Positions 26,727-34,803 of a stretch of 64,000 bases of DNA are shown one piece after another. A program made the translations under genes and the position numbers. Source of the stretch: Gemmatimonadota bacterium (GTDB lineage Bacteria > Gemmatimonadota > Gemmatimonadetes > Gemmatimonadales > GWC2-71-9). How positions within the stretch are numbered: the stretch's first letter is position 1; each line of letters opens with the position of its first letter. Where the stretch lies: the NCBI GenBank assembly GCA_040388535.1, contig JAZKBR010000007.1, positions 192,862-256,861 of the forward strand, in the 5' to 3' direction. The notes under the pieces are model-generated. The model searched no databases. It was given only the letters and a program-made list of their open reading frames with translations, and was not told where the DNA came from.

Positions 26727-27623
26727 ATGACTACTTCGCGCATTGTCCGGGTCGGACTGGTCCAGCAGCGGGTCGGCGGCGATCCCGCCGGGAACCTCGA
26801 CCGCGCCATCGCAGGGATCCGCGAGGCGGCCGCCAAGGGCGCCCAGCTCGTCTGCCTGCAGGAACTCTTCGGCTGGTACTACTTCTGCCAGCGCGAGGAC
26901 CACGACTTCTTCAAGCTGGCCGAACCGATCCCTGGCCCCAGCACTGCCAGGCTGTCGGCGGTGGCGAAGGAACTGGGCGTCGTGCTGGTGGCCTCGCTCT
27001 TCGAAAAGCGCGCTGAAGGCCTCTACCACAACACTGCCGCGGTCATTGATGCCGATGGAAGTTACCTCGGCAAGTACCGGAAGATGCACATCCCGGATGA
27101 CCCGCAATTCTACGAGAAGTTCTACTTCACGCCTGGTGATCTCGGCTTCCGGACCTGGCAGACCGCGGTCGGCAAGATCGGCGTCCTGATCTGCTGGGAC
27201 CAGTGGTATCCGGAGGCCGCGCGGCTCACGGCGCTCTCCGGTGCAGAGATTCTGTTCTACCCGACCGCGATCGGCTGGCTCCCGGCCGAGAAGAGCGAGT
27301 ACGGCGAGCGGCAGCAGGGCGCCTGGGAGACGATCCAGCGGAGCCACGCGGTGGCCAATGGGGTCTTCGTCTGCAGCGTCAACCGGACGGGGCACGAAGT
27401 GCTCCCGGGCAGCGAAGCCGGTGCGCAAGGGATCGAGTTCTGGGGCGGCTCCTTCATCGCCGACCCCAACGGCCGGATTCTCGCCAAGGCGGGACAGGAC
27501 GAGGAAGTCCTTGTGGCCGATTGTGATTTCGGGGCAGTCGATGTGGTGCGCACCCACTGGCCGTTCCTGCGCGACCGTCGCATCGACGCCTACAGCGATA
27601 TCACCAAGCGCTACATTGACTGA
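26727..27623 (+). CDS. aguB: N-carbamoylputrescine amidase (nitrilase superfamily)
   Basis: 298 residues from the ATG at 26727. Catalytic triad E46 (LQELFGW), K119 (YRKMHIPDD) and C156 (LICWDQWYPE) in the nitrilase spacing. FYFTPGDLGF and YPTAIGWLPAEK are features of AguB. It hydrolyses N-carbamoylputrescine to putrescine, CO2 and ammonia in the cytoplasm. The next gene is agmatine deiminase, which makes its substrate, and starts inside this gene's end, so the pair forms the two-step agmatine-to-putrescine route. The frame continues far upstream, but that part is antisense to the barrel gene and carries no family sequence. Confidence 0.92.
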   Translation: MTTSRIVRVGLVQQRVGGDPAGNLDRAIAGIREAAAKGAQLVCLQELFGWYYFCQREDHDFFKLAEPIPGPSTARLSAVAKELGVVLVASLFEKRAEGLYHNTAAVIDADGSYLGKYRKMHIPDDPQFYEKFYFTPGDLGFRTWQTAVGKIGVLICWDQWYPEAARLTALSGAEILFYPTAIGWLPAEKSEYGERQQGAWETIQRSHAVANGVFVCSVNRTGHEVLPGSEAGAQGIEFWGGSFIADPNGRILAKAGQDEEVLVADCDFGAVDVVRTHWPFLRDRRIDAYSDITKRYID

Positions 27624-28698
27624 GTCGCTCGCCGCACTCGAATTCCGGATGCCCGCCGAGTGGGCCCGGCATCGCGGCACCTGGCTGTCGTGGCCGCATC
27701 GCGAGTCATCGTGGCCGGGCAACTTCGCGCCGGTGCTGCCGGTCATCGCCCAGATGATCCGTCATCTCACGCCCGGCGAAGAAGTGCACGTCAATGTGAC
27801 CGACGCCGAGATGGAGCGCGACGCACGCGCCGTGCTGGCGGCGGCCAAGGTGGCGACGCACAACGTCTTCTTCCACCACAATCCTACCAACGACGCCTGG
27901 TGTCGCGATCACGGCCCGATCTTCGTGCAACGCGGCAACGAGCAGCGCATCCTCGATTGGGGCTTCAATGCCTGGGGCGGCAAGTACCCGCCGTTTGATC
28001 TCGACGACGTGATCCCCACGCGCATCGGTGCCGAGTTCGGCATTCCGGTGTCGCATCCGGGGATGATCCTGGAAGGTGGCTCGATCGATGTGAACGGGCG
28101 CGGCACCTTGCTTACGACGGAAGCGTGCCTGCTCAACCCCAATCGCAATCCCGACCTCTCTCGCGAGGAGATCGAAACCCGGCTTCGTGACTGGCTGGGG
28201 GTCCGCCACATTCTCTGGCTCGGTGATGGCATCGTGGGCGACGACACCGATGGTCACATCGACGACATCACCCGCTTCACCGATGAGGCGACCGTCGTCA
28301 CCGTGTTAGAAGAGGACCCGCGCGACGAGAACTACGAATTGCTGCAGGACAATCTCCGCCGGCTGCAGTCGATGACCGATCAGGACGGCCACCCGCTCCG
28401 GATCGTGACCCTGCCGATGCCGCGGGCCGTGGTCTACGAGGAGCAGCGCCTCCCCGCTTCCTATGCCAACTTCTATATCGGCAACGACGTGGTCCTGCTG
28501 CCGACCTACGACCCCGCGCGAGATGCGGAGGCTCAGGCCACGCTCCAGGGGCTCTTCCCGACCCGCCGGGTGGTCCCGATCGACTGCACCGAACTGATCT
28601 GGGGCCTCGGGGCGTTTCATTGCCTGACACAGCAGTGGCCTGAGATAAACGAGAAGGGAGAAGCGAGAAGGGAGATGGGCGAGGGCCTGTTGCCCTGA
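27616..28698 (+). CDS. aguA: Agmatine deiminase
   Basis: 360 residues from a TTG at 27616 that overlaps the aguB stop by eight bases; the ATG at 27649 is the alternative, but TTG keeps the N-terminal TESLAALEFRMPAEW. Deiminase landmarks: RMPAEW...TWLSWPH, NDAWCRDHGPIFV, EGGSIDVNGRGTLLTTE, GDDTDGHIDDITRF, and catalytic C336 in GAFHCLTQQWP. It converts agmatine to N-carbamoylputrescine plus ammonia. After the family end (TQQWP) a tail of about 17 residues is encoded by repeat element C, and the TGA stop lies in that repeat's CCCTGAGC core. Confidence 0.93.
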   Translation: MTESLAALEFRMPAEWARHRGTWLSWPHRESSWPGNFAPVLPVIAQMIRHLTPGEEVHVNVTDAEMERDARAVLAAAKVATHNVFFHHNPTNDAWCRDHGPIFVQRGNEQRILDWGFNAWGGKYPPFDLDDVIPTRIGAEFGIPVSHPGMILEGGSIDVNGRGTLLTTEACLLNPNRNPDLSREEIETRLRDWLGVRHILWLGDGIVGDDTDGHIDDITRFTDEATVVTVLEEDPRDENYELLQDNLRRLQSMTDQDGHPLRIVTLPMPRAVVYEEQRLPASYANFYIGNDVVLLPTYDPARDAEAQATLQGLFPTRRVVPIDCTELIWGLGAFHCLTQQWPEINEKGEARREMGEGLLP

Positions 28699-28773
28699 GC
28701 GGAGCCTTCGAAGCGGGCAGAGTCGAGGGAGCCCGAGCTTCTCGCTTCTCCCTTCCCCCTTCACCCTTCTCGT
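28649..28773. repeat. Inverted-repeat element C with REP-like core
   Basis: Left arm 28649-28676 (AACGAGAAGGG, then AGAAGCGAGAAGGGAG) is the imperfect reverse complement of right arm 28735-28773 (CTTCTCGCTTCTCCC, then CACCCTTCTCGTT). The unit is a 6-8 bp AGAAGGG-like word, not AGAGACT. The middle holds GTTGCCCTGAGCGGAGCC and a GC-rich partial palindrome, the same CCTGA core as A and D. The left arm lies inside the 3' end of aguA; the rest fills the gap to the sigma factor gene. Confidence 0.75.
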
Positions 28774-28817
28774 TCCAGACTTGCAACCTTTCCGGTCCCT
28801 GCCCCATCCTAGCTCAC

Positions 28818-29390
28818 GTGACTAGCCACGCGATGACCCTGACCACGCCGCTCGCAGGCACCCCGACACTCGACCTCGAATCGGTCGAGGTTCGCCGTGC
28901 GGCCAGTGGGGATGAGGGGGCCTTCGCACGACTCTATCGCCGCCACGTCGCCAGGATCCATACCCTGGTCCGGCGGATGGCGGGTCCCGATGCGGCGGAT
29001 GACCTGACCCAGGATGTCTTCATCCGGGCCTGGGACAAACTGCCGACCTTCCGGGCCGAGAGTGCCTTCAGCACCTGGCTGCACCGGCTGGCGGTCAACG
29101 TGGTGCTGAGCCGGCGCCGGAGCCAGAAGAGCGAACGGACCTGGTTCATCGATGATGACACCCCGCTCGGATTCGCGGCAAGCAAGAGCCGCCATCCAGG
29201 CACCACGATGGATCTCGAGTCCGCCATCGCCCGGCTCCCTGAGGGGGCCCGGCAAGTCTTTGTTCTGCACGATGTCGAGGGATGGACCCACGAGGAGATT
29301 GCCGTGCAGTTCGGGCTCGTCCCCGGGACCTCGAAGTCACAGCTGTCGCGGGCTCGCGCCGCGTTGAGGAGAATGCTCGATGGCTACTGA
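28818..29390 (+). CDS. ECF-type RNA polymerase sigma factor
   Basis: 190 residues from a GTG at 28818; the ATG at 28833 is equally possible and neither has a Shine-Dalgarno site. Region 2 spans about 35-100 (AFARLYRRHVARIH, DDLTQDVFIRAWDKL) and region 4 about 130-187 (LPEGARQVFVLHDVEGWTHEEIA, then TSKSQLSRARAALRRML, the recognition helix). No region 3, as expected for extracytoplasmic-function sigma factors. It directs RNA polymerase to stress or envelope promoters. The next gene overlaps its end and looks like its anti-sigma factor. Confidence 0.92.
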   Translation: MTSHAMTLTTPLAGTPTLDLESVEVRRAASGDEGAFARLYRRHVARIHTLVRRMAGPDAADDLTQDVFIRAWDKLPTFRAESAFSTWLHRLAVNVVLSRRRSQKSERTWFIDDDTPLGFAASKSRHPGTTMDLESAIARLPEGARQVFVLHDVEGWTHEEIAVQFGLVPGTSKSQLSRARAALRRMLDGY

Positions 29391-29922
29391 ATCCGATGAA
29401 CTCGACCCGCGCCTTGCCGATGCTGTTCGCGGCCTGCGCGATACGCCGCCGGCAGCCGACCTCTGGCCCGAAATCGCCCCGCGCCTTCAGCCACGCGTGC
29501 CTGGCACGGTGCGGCTCCGCTGGCCCACCGCGCTGGCTGCCGGACTCGCCATCGCGGTGGCGTCCGTTGGCGGCACCGTCGCGGTGCTTCGTCGCGCCGA
29601 ACCGCCCGCGCCGCTGGTCACCTTGCCGAAGAACACCGGCTTGCCCGTGATTTCAATCGCTTCACCGGCTGACACCACGCTCGAGAGCGCCATCAAGCAG
29701 CTTGAGGTCACCCTGCTCTCACTACAGGACAAGCTCGACCCCGCATCGCGTGCGTCACTCGACCGTTCCCTCAGTGTGCTCGACAAGGCTATCGGAGATG
29801 CAGCGGCGCAACGTCAGGCGGAGCCGAACGACCCGCGTGCTGCCCGTTACCTGACCGCCACGCTGCGCAAGAAGCTCGACGTCTTGCGCACCGTGACCGT
29901 ACTCGCCTCGGCGCGCAGCTGA
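29380..29922 (+). CDS. Single-pass membrane protein, candidate anti-sigma factor
   Basis: 180 residues; the ATG overlaps the sigma gene by 11 bases. An acidic cytoplasmic N-terminus (about 1-45, LDPRLADAVRGLRDTPPAADLWPEIAPRL) is followed by one membrane helix at about 49-70 and a periplasmic helical region that is probably a coiled coil (about 100-170). The zinc-binding HxxxCxxC motif of common anti-sigma factors is absent. The assignment rests on layout and gene order; the conserved DLWPEI start occurs in other proteins coded after sigma factors. Confidence 0.7.
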   Translation: MATESDELDPRLADAVRGLRDTPPAADLWPEIAPRLQPRVPGTVRLRWPTALAAGLAIAVASVGGTVAVLRRAEPPAPLVTLPKNTGLPVISIASPADTTLESAIKQLEVTLLSLQDKLDPASRASLDRSLSVLDKAIGDAAAQRQAEPNDPRAARYLTATLRKKLDVLRTVTVLASARS

Positions 29923-29937
29923 GCGGGAGAAGCACCC

Positions 29938-30777
29938 ATGCTCGCGTCTCTGCTCCTCTCGGTTGCCCTGATCTCGGGCACGTCGGAACCCGATACCAGC
30001 GCGCGCCTGCCGCGTGGCGGCTCGGTGGAAATCGACGCGCATGCTCGCAACGTGAATATCCGCACCGGCACGACGGACGCCGTCACGGTGCGGAACGGCA
30101 CGCTGGACACCGACGGCAAGACGATTTCGATCAGCGCCGATGACCTGCTCCGCACCCAGGGCGGCACGATGGAAGTGCTGCTGCCCGCGTGGGCGCGCGT
30201 CTCGGTCAGCACCTATACGGGGAACGTGACCGTCGATGGCGCACCAGTGCGACTGGAGGTCGAGTCCTTCCAGGGCTCGATCCGTGTCAGCGGTGGCAGC
30301 GGCGCACTGGAGTTGGCCAGCGTGGCGGGAACGATCAGCGTCAGCGACTTCAAGGGAACGCAGCTGAGCATTGATGCCACCGGGGGGGACGTCACGGTCA
30401 CCAATGCTACAGGCCGGATGGAGGTCTCGAGCATCAACGGCGCGGTGCGGATGCGCGGCATTCGTTCTCCGCACGTCGAGGCGTCGAGCGTGAGCGACGG
30501 GCTGGAGTTCGAGGGTCCGCTCGCGGCCGATGGGCACTACGAATTCAGCAGCCATGCCGGCGGCGTCGTGCTGACGCTTCCTGCGGATGTCAGCGCGCGG
30601 TTCACCGTCGAGCTGTTCAGCGGCAAATTCCTGACCCAGATTCCGGCAACGCGTCCTGGTGACCGAAACGACGACGACGGAAATGATTTCACGGCGGTGT
30701 TCGGCAAGGGTGCTGCGCACGTTGAAGTCTCCTCCTTCAGCGGCGACATCCGCGTGCTGAAGGCCGGCGGCCGCTGA
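29938..30777 (+). CDS. Exported DUF4097 beta-helix protein (third family member)
   Basis: 279 residues, ATG 15 bases after the anti-sigma candidate. A short signal peptide (about 1-20) precedes a domain made of short beta-strand rungs: SVSTYTGNVTVDG, RLEVESFQGSIRVSG, ELASVAGTISVSDF, DATGGDVTVTNA, EVSSINGAVRMRG, EVSSFSGDIRVLK. This fits the DUF4097 right-handed beta-helix family. Function is not known; such proteins are often coded next to sigma or anti-sigma genes. Co-transcription with the sigma pair suggests it is an envelope target or partner of that system. The convergent amidase ends three bases away. Confidence 0.8.
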   Translation: MLASLLLSVALISGTSEPDTSARLPRGGSVEIDAHARNVNIRTGTTDAVTVRNGTLDTDGKTISISADDLLRTQGGTMEVLLPAWARVSVSTYTGNVTVDGAPVRLEVESFQGSIRVSGGSGALELASVAGTISVSDFKGTQLSIDATGGDVTVTNATGRMEVSSINGAVRMRGIRSPHVEASSVSDGLEFEGPLAADGHYEFSSHAGGVVLTLPADVSARFTVELFSGKFLTQIPATRPGDRNDDDGNDFTAVFGKGAAHVEVSSFSGDIRVLKAGGR

Positions 30778-30780
30778 CCC

Positions 30781-32508
30781 TCAGCTGAATTTCGGCGGGC
30801 GCTTCGTGTGCACGTCGCTGGCGACCTGCCACGCGTGCGCGAGCCGCAACGCCAGATCTTCCCGCCACAATCCCGCCACAAAAGTCACCGCTCGTGGCTG
30901 TCCCGTCTCGCTGAATCCGCTCGGCACCACGGCCGTCGGATGCCCCGACAGATTGGTCGCTGTCAGCACCGATCCGGCATTGGTCGGCGCAATCACCACA
31001 TCGACGTCCTGATAGAGCTTGTCGAGCGACTCGATCACGCGACTGCGCACCCGATTGGCCTGGATGTACTCCACTGCCGGCACCAGTTGCCCGCCACGAA
31101 AGGTGTTGGGCCAGGCCCCGGCAGTTTGCTGCACCATTCGGTCATCCTGATTGGTGCGAGTCAATTCATCGAACACCGCCGCCCCCTCGACACTGATGAT
31201 GAGCGAGAGCGCCGACGCCGGCAGTTCTTCGGGCCAGGTCACTGGCACGAGCGTCGCCCCTTGCTTGACCATCCCGTCAAGCACAGCCTGGTTGAGCACC
31301 AGTGCGGCAGCCGCAGCGGCGTTCCCGGCCGGCGCAGGCTGGGTCATCGCCGGATGGACGCCAATGCGAATCTGCTTGAGCGGCAGCGCCGGGTCGAAGT
31401 CGAACGGCAGGGTTCGCGACGAAGGATCACGCGGATCCGCCCCGTGAATCGCTGCAAAGACGAGCGCGAGATCTTCTGCGCTTCTCGCGATCGGGCCGAT
31501 CTTGTCCATCGTCCACGAGAGCGTCATCGCGCCGAATCGCGAAACGCGACCGTAGGTGGGGCGCAAACCGCTTACTCCGCAACGGCTGCACGGAGAGACG
31601 ATCGAGCCGAGGGTCTCGGTGCCGATCGCGAACGGGAAGAGTCCAGCCGAGACGCCGCTGGCGGACCCCGCGCTGGACCCACTCGACCCGACCTCGGTGT
31701 TCCACGGATTCCGCGTCATCCCGCCAAACCAGACATCGCCCTGCGCGAACTCGCCCAGTGATGTCTTGGCCACCAGTACGGCGCCCGCTGCATCCAGCCG
31801 CTCGACGACGGCGGCGGTCTGTTCCAGCATCTGGTTCTGATAGATCGGCGAGCCCCAGGTCGTGGGGTAGCCGGGTACGGCGAAGAGGTCCTTGGCCCCG
31901 TACGGGATGCCGTGCAGCGGTCCGCGAAACTTGCCCGCCTTTGCCTCGGCATCCAGGAGGTCGGCCTGCTTCAGCGCGCGGTCGGAGGTGAGGTTGATGA
32001 CGCAGTGCAAATCCGGTCCATACTGCGTGAGCCGGGCGAGCGAGCGCTCGACCAGCTGTCGCGAGGTGACCTGACGAGCGTGGATGCGCTGGCTGAGCGT
32101 CGCGACGCCGGCATAGGCCCAGTCCGGCTCGGAACCGGGAGGGGCGACAGGGGCACGCCGGACCGGCCGCCTGGTGGCTGTCGGTTTCGGCTGCGGTCGG
32201 GGAGCGCCCCCCACCGGGACCGGCTCGAATCGGAAGGCCGGCGGAACGCCGTTCTCGAGCGGCACCTTCCGGATCGCGTCATAGTTGCGGAGGAAATTCT
32301 CGAGATTCCGGAGGACCATCTCGCGCTCGGCGTCGGTGTATTCGAGCCCGAAGAGCGCCTCGGCCGCCGCGACCTGCTCTTTGGTGATTGGCGAGGCGCC
32401 TGCCCCGGCCAGAGCTTCGTCCGGAGCCTCCCGGGTGAGGCCCGGAAGCGGAACCCCAAGCGCGGCGGCCAGGGCGAGAAAGGCTCGGCGATCGACGGAT
32501 GCGGACAT
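30781..32508 (-). CDS. Exported amidase-signature hydrolase (Tat signal)
   Basis: 575 residues from the ATG at 32508, which has GGAG eight bases upstream; the open frame to 32607 lacks this. The N-terminus VDRRAFLALAAALG is a twin-arginine signal, so the enzyme is exported folded. An extra 90-residue helical and Pro-rich segment (about 40-125) precedes the amidase domain. Catalytic triad of the amidase-signature family: K206 (YGAKDLF), the Ser-rich loop near 275-283 (GSSGSSAGS) and S302 (TETLGSIVSP). It hydrolyses amide bonds; the substrate is unknown, and a role in GatCAB is unlikely because it is secreted. Lies between the DUF4097 genes on the opposite strand. Confidence 0.88.
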   Translation of the reverse strand: MSASVDRRAFLALAAALGVPLPGLTREAPDEALAGAGASPITKEQVAAAEALFGLEYTDAEREMVLRNLENFLRNYDAIRKVPLENGVPPAFRFEPVPVGGAPRPQPKPTATRRPVRRAPVAPPGSEPDWAYAGVATLSQRIHARQVTSRQLVERSLARLTQYGPDLHCVINLTSDRALKQADLLDAEAKAGKFRGPLHGIPYGAKDLFAVPGYPTTWGSPIYQNQMLEQTAAVVERLDAAGAVLVAKTSLGEFAQGDVWFGGMTRNPWNTEVGSSGSSAGSASGVSAGLFPFAIGTETLGSIVSPCSRCGVSGLRPTYGRVSRFGAMTLSWTMDKIGPIARSAEDLALVFAAIHGADPRDPSSRTLPFDFDPALPLKQIRIGVHPAMTQPAPAGNAAAAAALVLNQAVLDGMVKQGATLVPVTWPEELPASALSLIISVEGAAVFDELTRTNQDDRMVQQTAGAWPNTFRGGQLVPAVEYIQANRVRSRVIESLDKLYQDVDVVIAPTNAGSVLTATNLSGHPTAVVPSGFSETGQPRAVTFVAGLWREDLALRLAHAWQVASDVHTKRPPKFS

Positions 32509-32618
32509 CGGCTGGGCTCCGGGTTGGCGGCGGGCGGGGCGGCTGCAACCCTTGTCAGGGCTGAAGACGTCAGACCGGAAGATCAGTACAGTGCCACTCT
32601 CAGCCAAGGACGCGCTGC

Positions 32619-33413
32619 ATGCGGACAGCTCTCGTCACTACCCTCGCTCTCGCGCTGGCCACCCTCGCGGCCGGTCGCGCCCTCCCGGCCCAGGAGACCC
32701 GATTCTCGCCCACGCTTCGGGCCGGGCAGCACCTCGACATCTCGACCATCGATGGCGACGTTTCGGTTACCCGGGGCGAGGGCCGCACGGCGGAAATCAT
32801 CGCGACCAAGCACGTCCGTCGTGGCGATGCCTCTCGGGTGAAGGCGGTCATGGAGCAGACCAGCGACGGCTACAAGGTCTGCACCATCTACCTGCATCGG
32901 GACGAGCCCGATCGCGACACCTGCAATGGTGGTGAGCGTCGTCGAAATAGCTGGCGCGACAATGACAACTATGACATCGAAATGAGCTATGTCGTGCGAC
33001 TCCCCGCCGGCGCAGTCCTCGGGGTGCACACGGTAGACGGCAACGTGGATGTCCGCGGAGTGGACGTGGCGGCGACGATCAACACGGTCGATGGCGACAT
33101 TACCTACGAAGGCGTCGCGCCGTACAAGCTCAACACGGTCGACGGCGATATCCGGGCGACCATCAGCAGCGGGGCCTGGAATGCCGACGCCGCGATGAAT
33201 ACCGTGGATGGCTCGATCGAAGTGTCGCTCCCGGCGGATATCGCACTCGAGATTCGCGGCTCGACCGTGGATGGTTCGTTCCGGAGCGACTTCCCGTTGA
33301 CGATCAAGGACAAGTGGGGGCCGCGCTCCATCCAGGGCACCATTGGCAGCGGCGCCACTCGCGCACTTCGACTCGGCAGCGTTGATGGCGACATCACGCT
33401 CCGCCGCCGGTAA
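32619..33413 (+). CDS. Exported DUF4097 protein with seven DG repeats
   Basis: 264 residues, ATG with AAGGA nine bases upstream. Signal peptide 1-24 (GRALPAQ). A Cys pair lies in the middle (KVCTIYL, DTCNGG). The core repeats a short rung motif: TIDGD near the start, five copies of TVDG and a final SVDGD. Family: DUF4097 beta-helix. It is a tandem duplicate of the next gene, with the same order of motifs (ETRF, GRTAEII, VCTIYL, KWGP, GTIGSG). All seven rung turns are Asp-Gly here and Asn-Gly in the paralogue. No function known. Confidence 0.82.
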   Translation: MRTALVTTLALALATLAAGRALPAQETRFSPTLRAGQHLDISTIDGDVSVTRGEGRTAEIIATKHVRRGDASRVKAVMEQTSDGYKVCTIYLHRDEPDRDTCNGGERRRNSWRDNDNYDIEMSYVVRLPAGAVLGVHTVDGNVDVRGVDVAATINTVDGDITYEGVAPYKLNTVDGDIRATISSGAWNADAAMNTVDGSIEVSLPADIALEIRGSTVDGSFRSDFPLTIKDKWGPRSIQGTIGSGATRALRLGSVDGDITLRRR

Positions 33414-33444
33414 GACCTACTCCATCACCCGAGGAATCTGCACG

Positions 33445-34221
33445 ATGCGCAATCTGACGTTGGCCCTGGGCCTGCTGGTCGCGGCCGCTCCGCTCGCCGC
33501 CCAGGAGACCCGATTCACCAAGGAGATGTCGACCGGTTCCCGGCTCGTCATCGAGAACATCAACGGCGAAGTTCGGGCGACCCAGGGAACCGGCCGCACC
33601 GCCGAGATCATCGTGACCAAGACCGTGAAGCGCGGCGACGGTGACCTGGTCAAGGCAGTGATGGAGGAGAGCGGTGGCGAGGTGCGTGTCTGCACCATCT
33701 ACCTCAATCGCAACCCGAACCGGACTGGCTGCAAGGACAATGGCCACAACGACGACAACTGGCGTGGCAAGGACCGCCTCGAAGTGACGATGCAATACGA
33801 GGTGCGCGTCCCCGCCGGCGTCCGGCTCAATGTCGAGACCGTCAATGGCGGCATCGTGATCACCGGTGTCGAATCGGAAGTCCGTGCCGAAACCGTGAAT
33901 GGCTCCCTCGAATTCGATGGTGCCAATGCGACGTCACTGAGCACCGTGAATGGTCAGGTCCGGGCCACCTTCTCCCGCGCCAACTGGGAGGGGACACTCA
34001 ATGTCGAGACCGTGAATGGCGGCGTCGACCTCACCTTCCCCGCCAACTTCGCCGCGGAGATCAGCGGTGAGACGGTGAATGGTGGCGTGACCACGGCCTT
34101 TCCGATCACCATCGAGGGGAAGTGGGGTCCGAAGTCGTTCCGCGGGACGATTGGCAGCGGTGGCGGCCGGTCGCTGAAGATCGAGACGGTGAACGGCGGG
34201 ATCACGCTGCGGAAGCGGTAG
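33445..34221 (+). CDS. Exported DUF4097 protein with seven NG repeats
   Basis: 258 residues from the ATG at 33445 (GAGGA nine bases upstream); the frame open from 33343 covers the previous gene's end. Signal peptide 1-21 (APLAAQ), Cys pair in VCTIYL and TGCKDN. Rung turns: INGE near the start, then six TVNG copies. Aligns along its length with the gene before it. Probably co-transcribed with it (31 bases apart). It could be a periplasmic or outer-membrane beta-helix. Repeat element D starts right after its stop. Confidence 0.82.
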   Translation: MRNLTLALGLLVAAAPLAAQETRFTKEMSTGSRLVIENINGEVRATQGTGRTAEIIVTKTVKRGDGDLVKAVMEESGGEVRVCTIYLNRNPNRTGCKDNGHNDDNWRGKDRLEVTMQYEVRVPAGVRLNVETVNGGIVITGVESEVRAETVNGSLEFDGANATSLSTVNGQVRATFSRANWEGTLNVETVNGGVDLTFPANFAAEISGETVNGGVTTAFPITIEGKWGPKSFRGTIGSGGGRSLKIETVNGGITLRKR

Positions 34222-34224
34222 CAG

Positions 34225-34386
34225 AGAGACTGGAGTCTGGATCAGGGGTTGTCACCCTGAACGAAGTGAGGGGGCGGAGCTTTCGGGTGGTACGAAGGCC
34301 ACGCCCCCTCGCTGCGCTCAGGGCGACAATCGTCTCTAGTCTCTAGTCTCTAGTCTCTAGTCTCTAGTCTCTAGTCTCTAGTCTGT
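34225..34386. repeat. Heptad inverted-repeat element D with REP-like core
   Basis: Left arm is short: AGAGACT at 34225 and one degenerate unit. Right arm is long: CGTCTCT at 34331, then six exact AGTCTCT units (34338-34379) and a partial one. Between them, two 28-base arms (34249-34276 and 34302-34329, 24 of 28 pairing) form a REP-like palindrome with GTCACCCTGAACG on one side and its complement on the other. Strongly unequal arms suggest recent slippage or unequal repair. Fills the gap to the SCP2-like gene. Confidence 0.88.
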
Positions 34387-34390
34387 TAAC
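34385..34390 (+). promoter_or_regulatory. Candidate -10 box (GTTAAC) before the SCP2-like gene
   Basis: GTTAAC ends eight bases before the ATG at 34399, at the edge of repeat element D. GTTAAG stands in the same position after element B. The consensus match is weak, so this is a positional inference. Confidence 0.25.
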
Positions 34391-34398
34391 CTTCCCGC

Positions 34399-34803
34399 AT
34401 GGCTACTGACCTCTTCTCCGTCGCAGGCGCCGCGCGCTGGCAATCACTCCTCAACAGCTCCACTCGCTTTGCGGATGCCGCGGCCGACTGGTCGGGATCG
34501 TTGCTGCTCGTCGAGGAGGAGGGGGCCGAATCGCTTCGGCGAACCTGGGTTCGCATCGCAGGCGGCAAGTGCCTCGAGGCCCGGCCCGGCGACGCCACCG
34601 ATTTCGAGCCCGCCGAGTTCGTGCTGACTGCCGCGCCGCGCGTCTGGCAGGCACTCGTGAGCGCCGAAACGACGCCGGCGATGGCGGCAATGACTGGCAA
34701 GCTCAAGCTCACCAAGGGTGAGGTCTTTGCACTGATCCCGCACGCGCGCGCGGCCGCCGAATTGCTGGCGGCCGCGGCTGCGGGGGAAGAGACGGCGGGC
34801 TAG
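34399..34803 (+). CDS. SCP2 sterol-carrier-like domain protein
   Basis: 134 residues, no signal peptide. The pattern fits the SCP2/sterol-binding fold: an N-terminal LNSSTRFADAAADWSGSLLL, a central hydrophobic strand region with PAEFVLTAAPRVW, and the closing AAMTGKLKLTKGEVFALIPHARAAAELL, where MTGKLK(L/V)KGD is the family's best-known motif. It probably binds a lipid or acyl chain in the cytoplasm. It stands alone after repeat D and overlaps the convergent propeller gene by four bases. The acyl-CoA oxidase-like gene close by, on the other strand, makes a lipid role plausible. Confidence 0.7.
   Translation: MATDLFSVAGAARWQSLLNSSTRFADAAADWSGSLLLVEEEGAESLRRTWVRIAGGKCLEARPGDATDFEPAEFVLTAAPRVWQALVSAETTPAMAAMTGKLKLTKGEVFALIPHARAAAELLAAAAAGEETAG

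Noticed and set aside
26712-27746. Extension of the barrel gene frame into the aguB region on the minus strand
   Set aside because: Antisense of AguB; the GTG at 26711 gives a clean signal peptide.
30781-32508. GatA subunit of tRNA amidotransferase
   Set aside because: It has a twin-arginine export signal and an extra N-terminal segment and lacks gatB/gatC neighbours.
5321-34386. Insertion sequences
   Set aside because: No transposase, no target-site duplications visible, and the elements are too short; a REP-like or slippage origin fits better.
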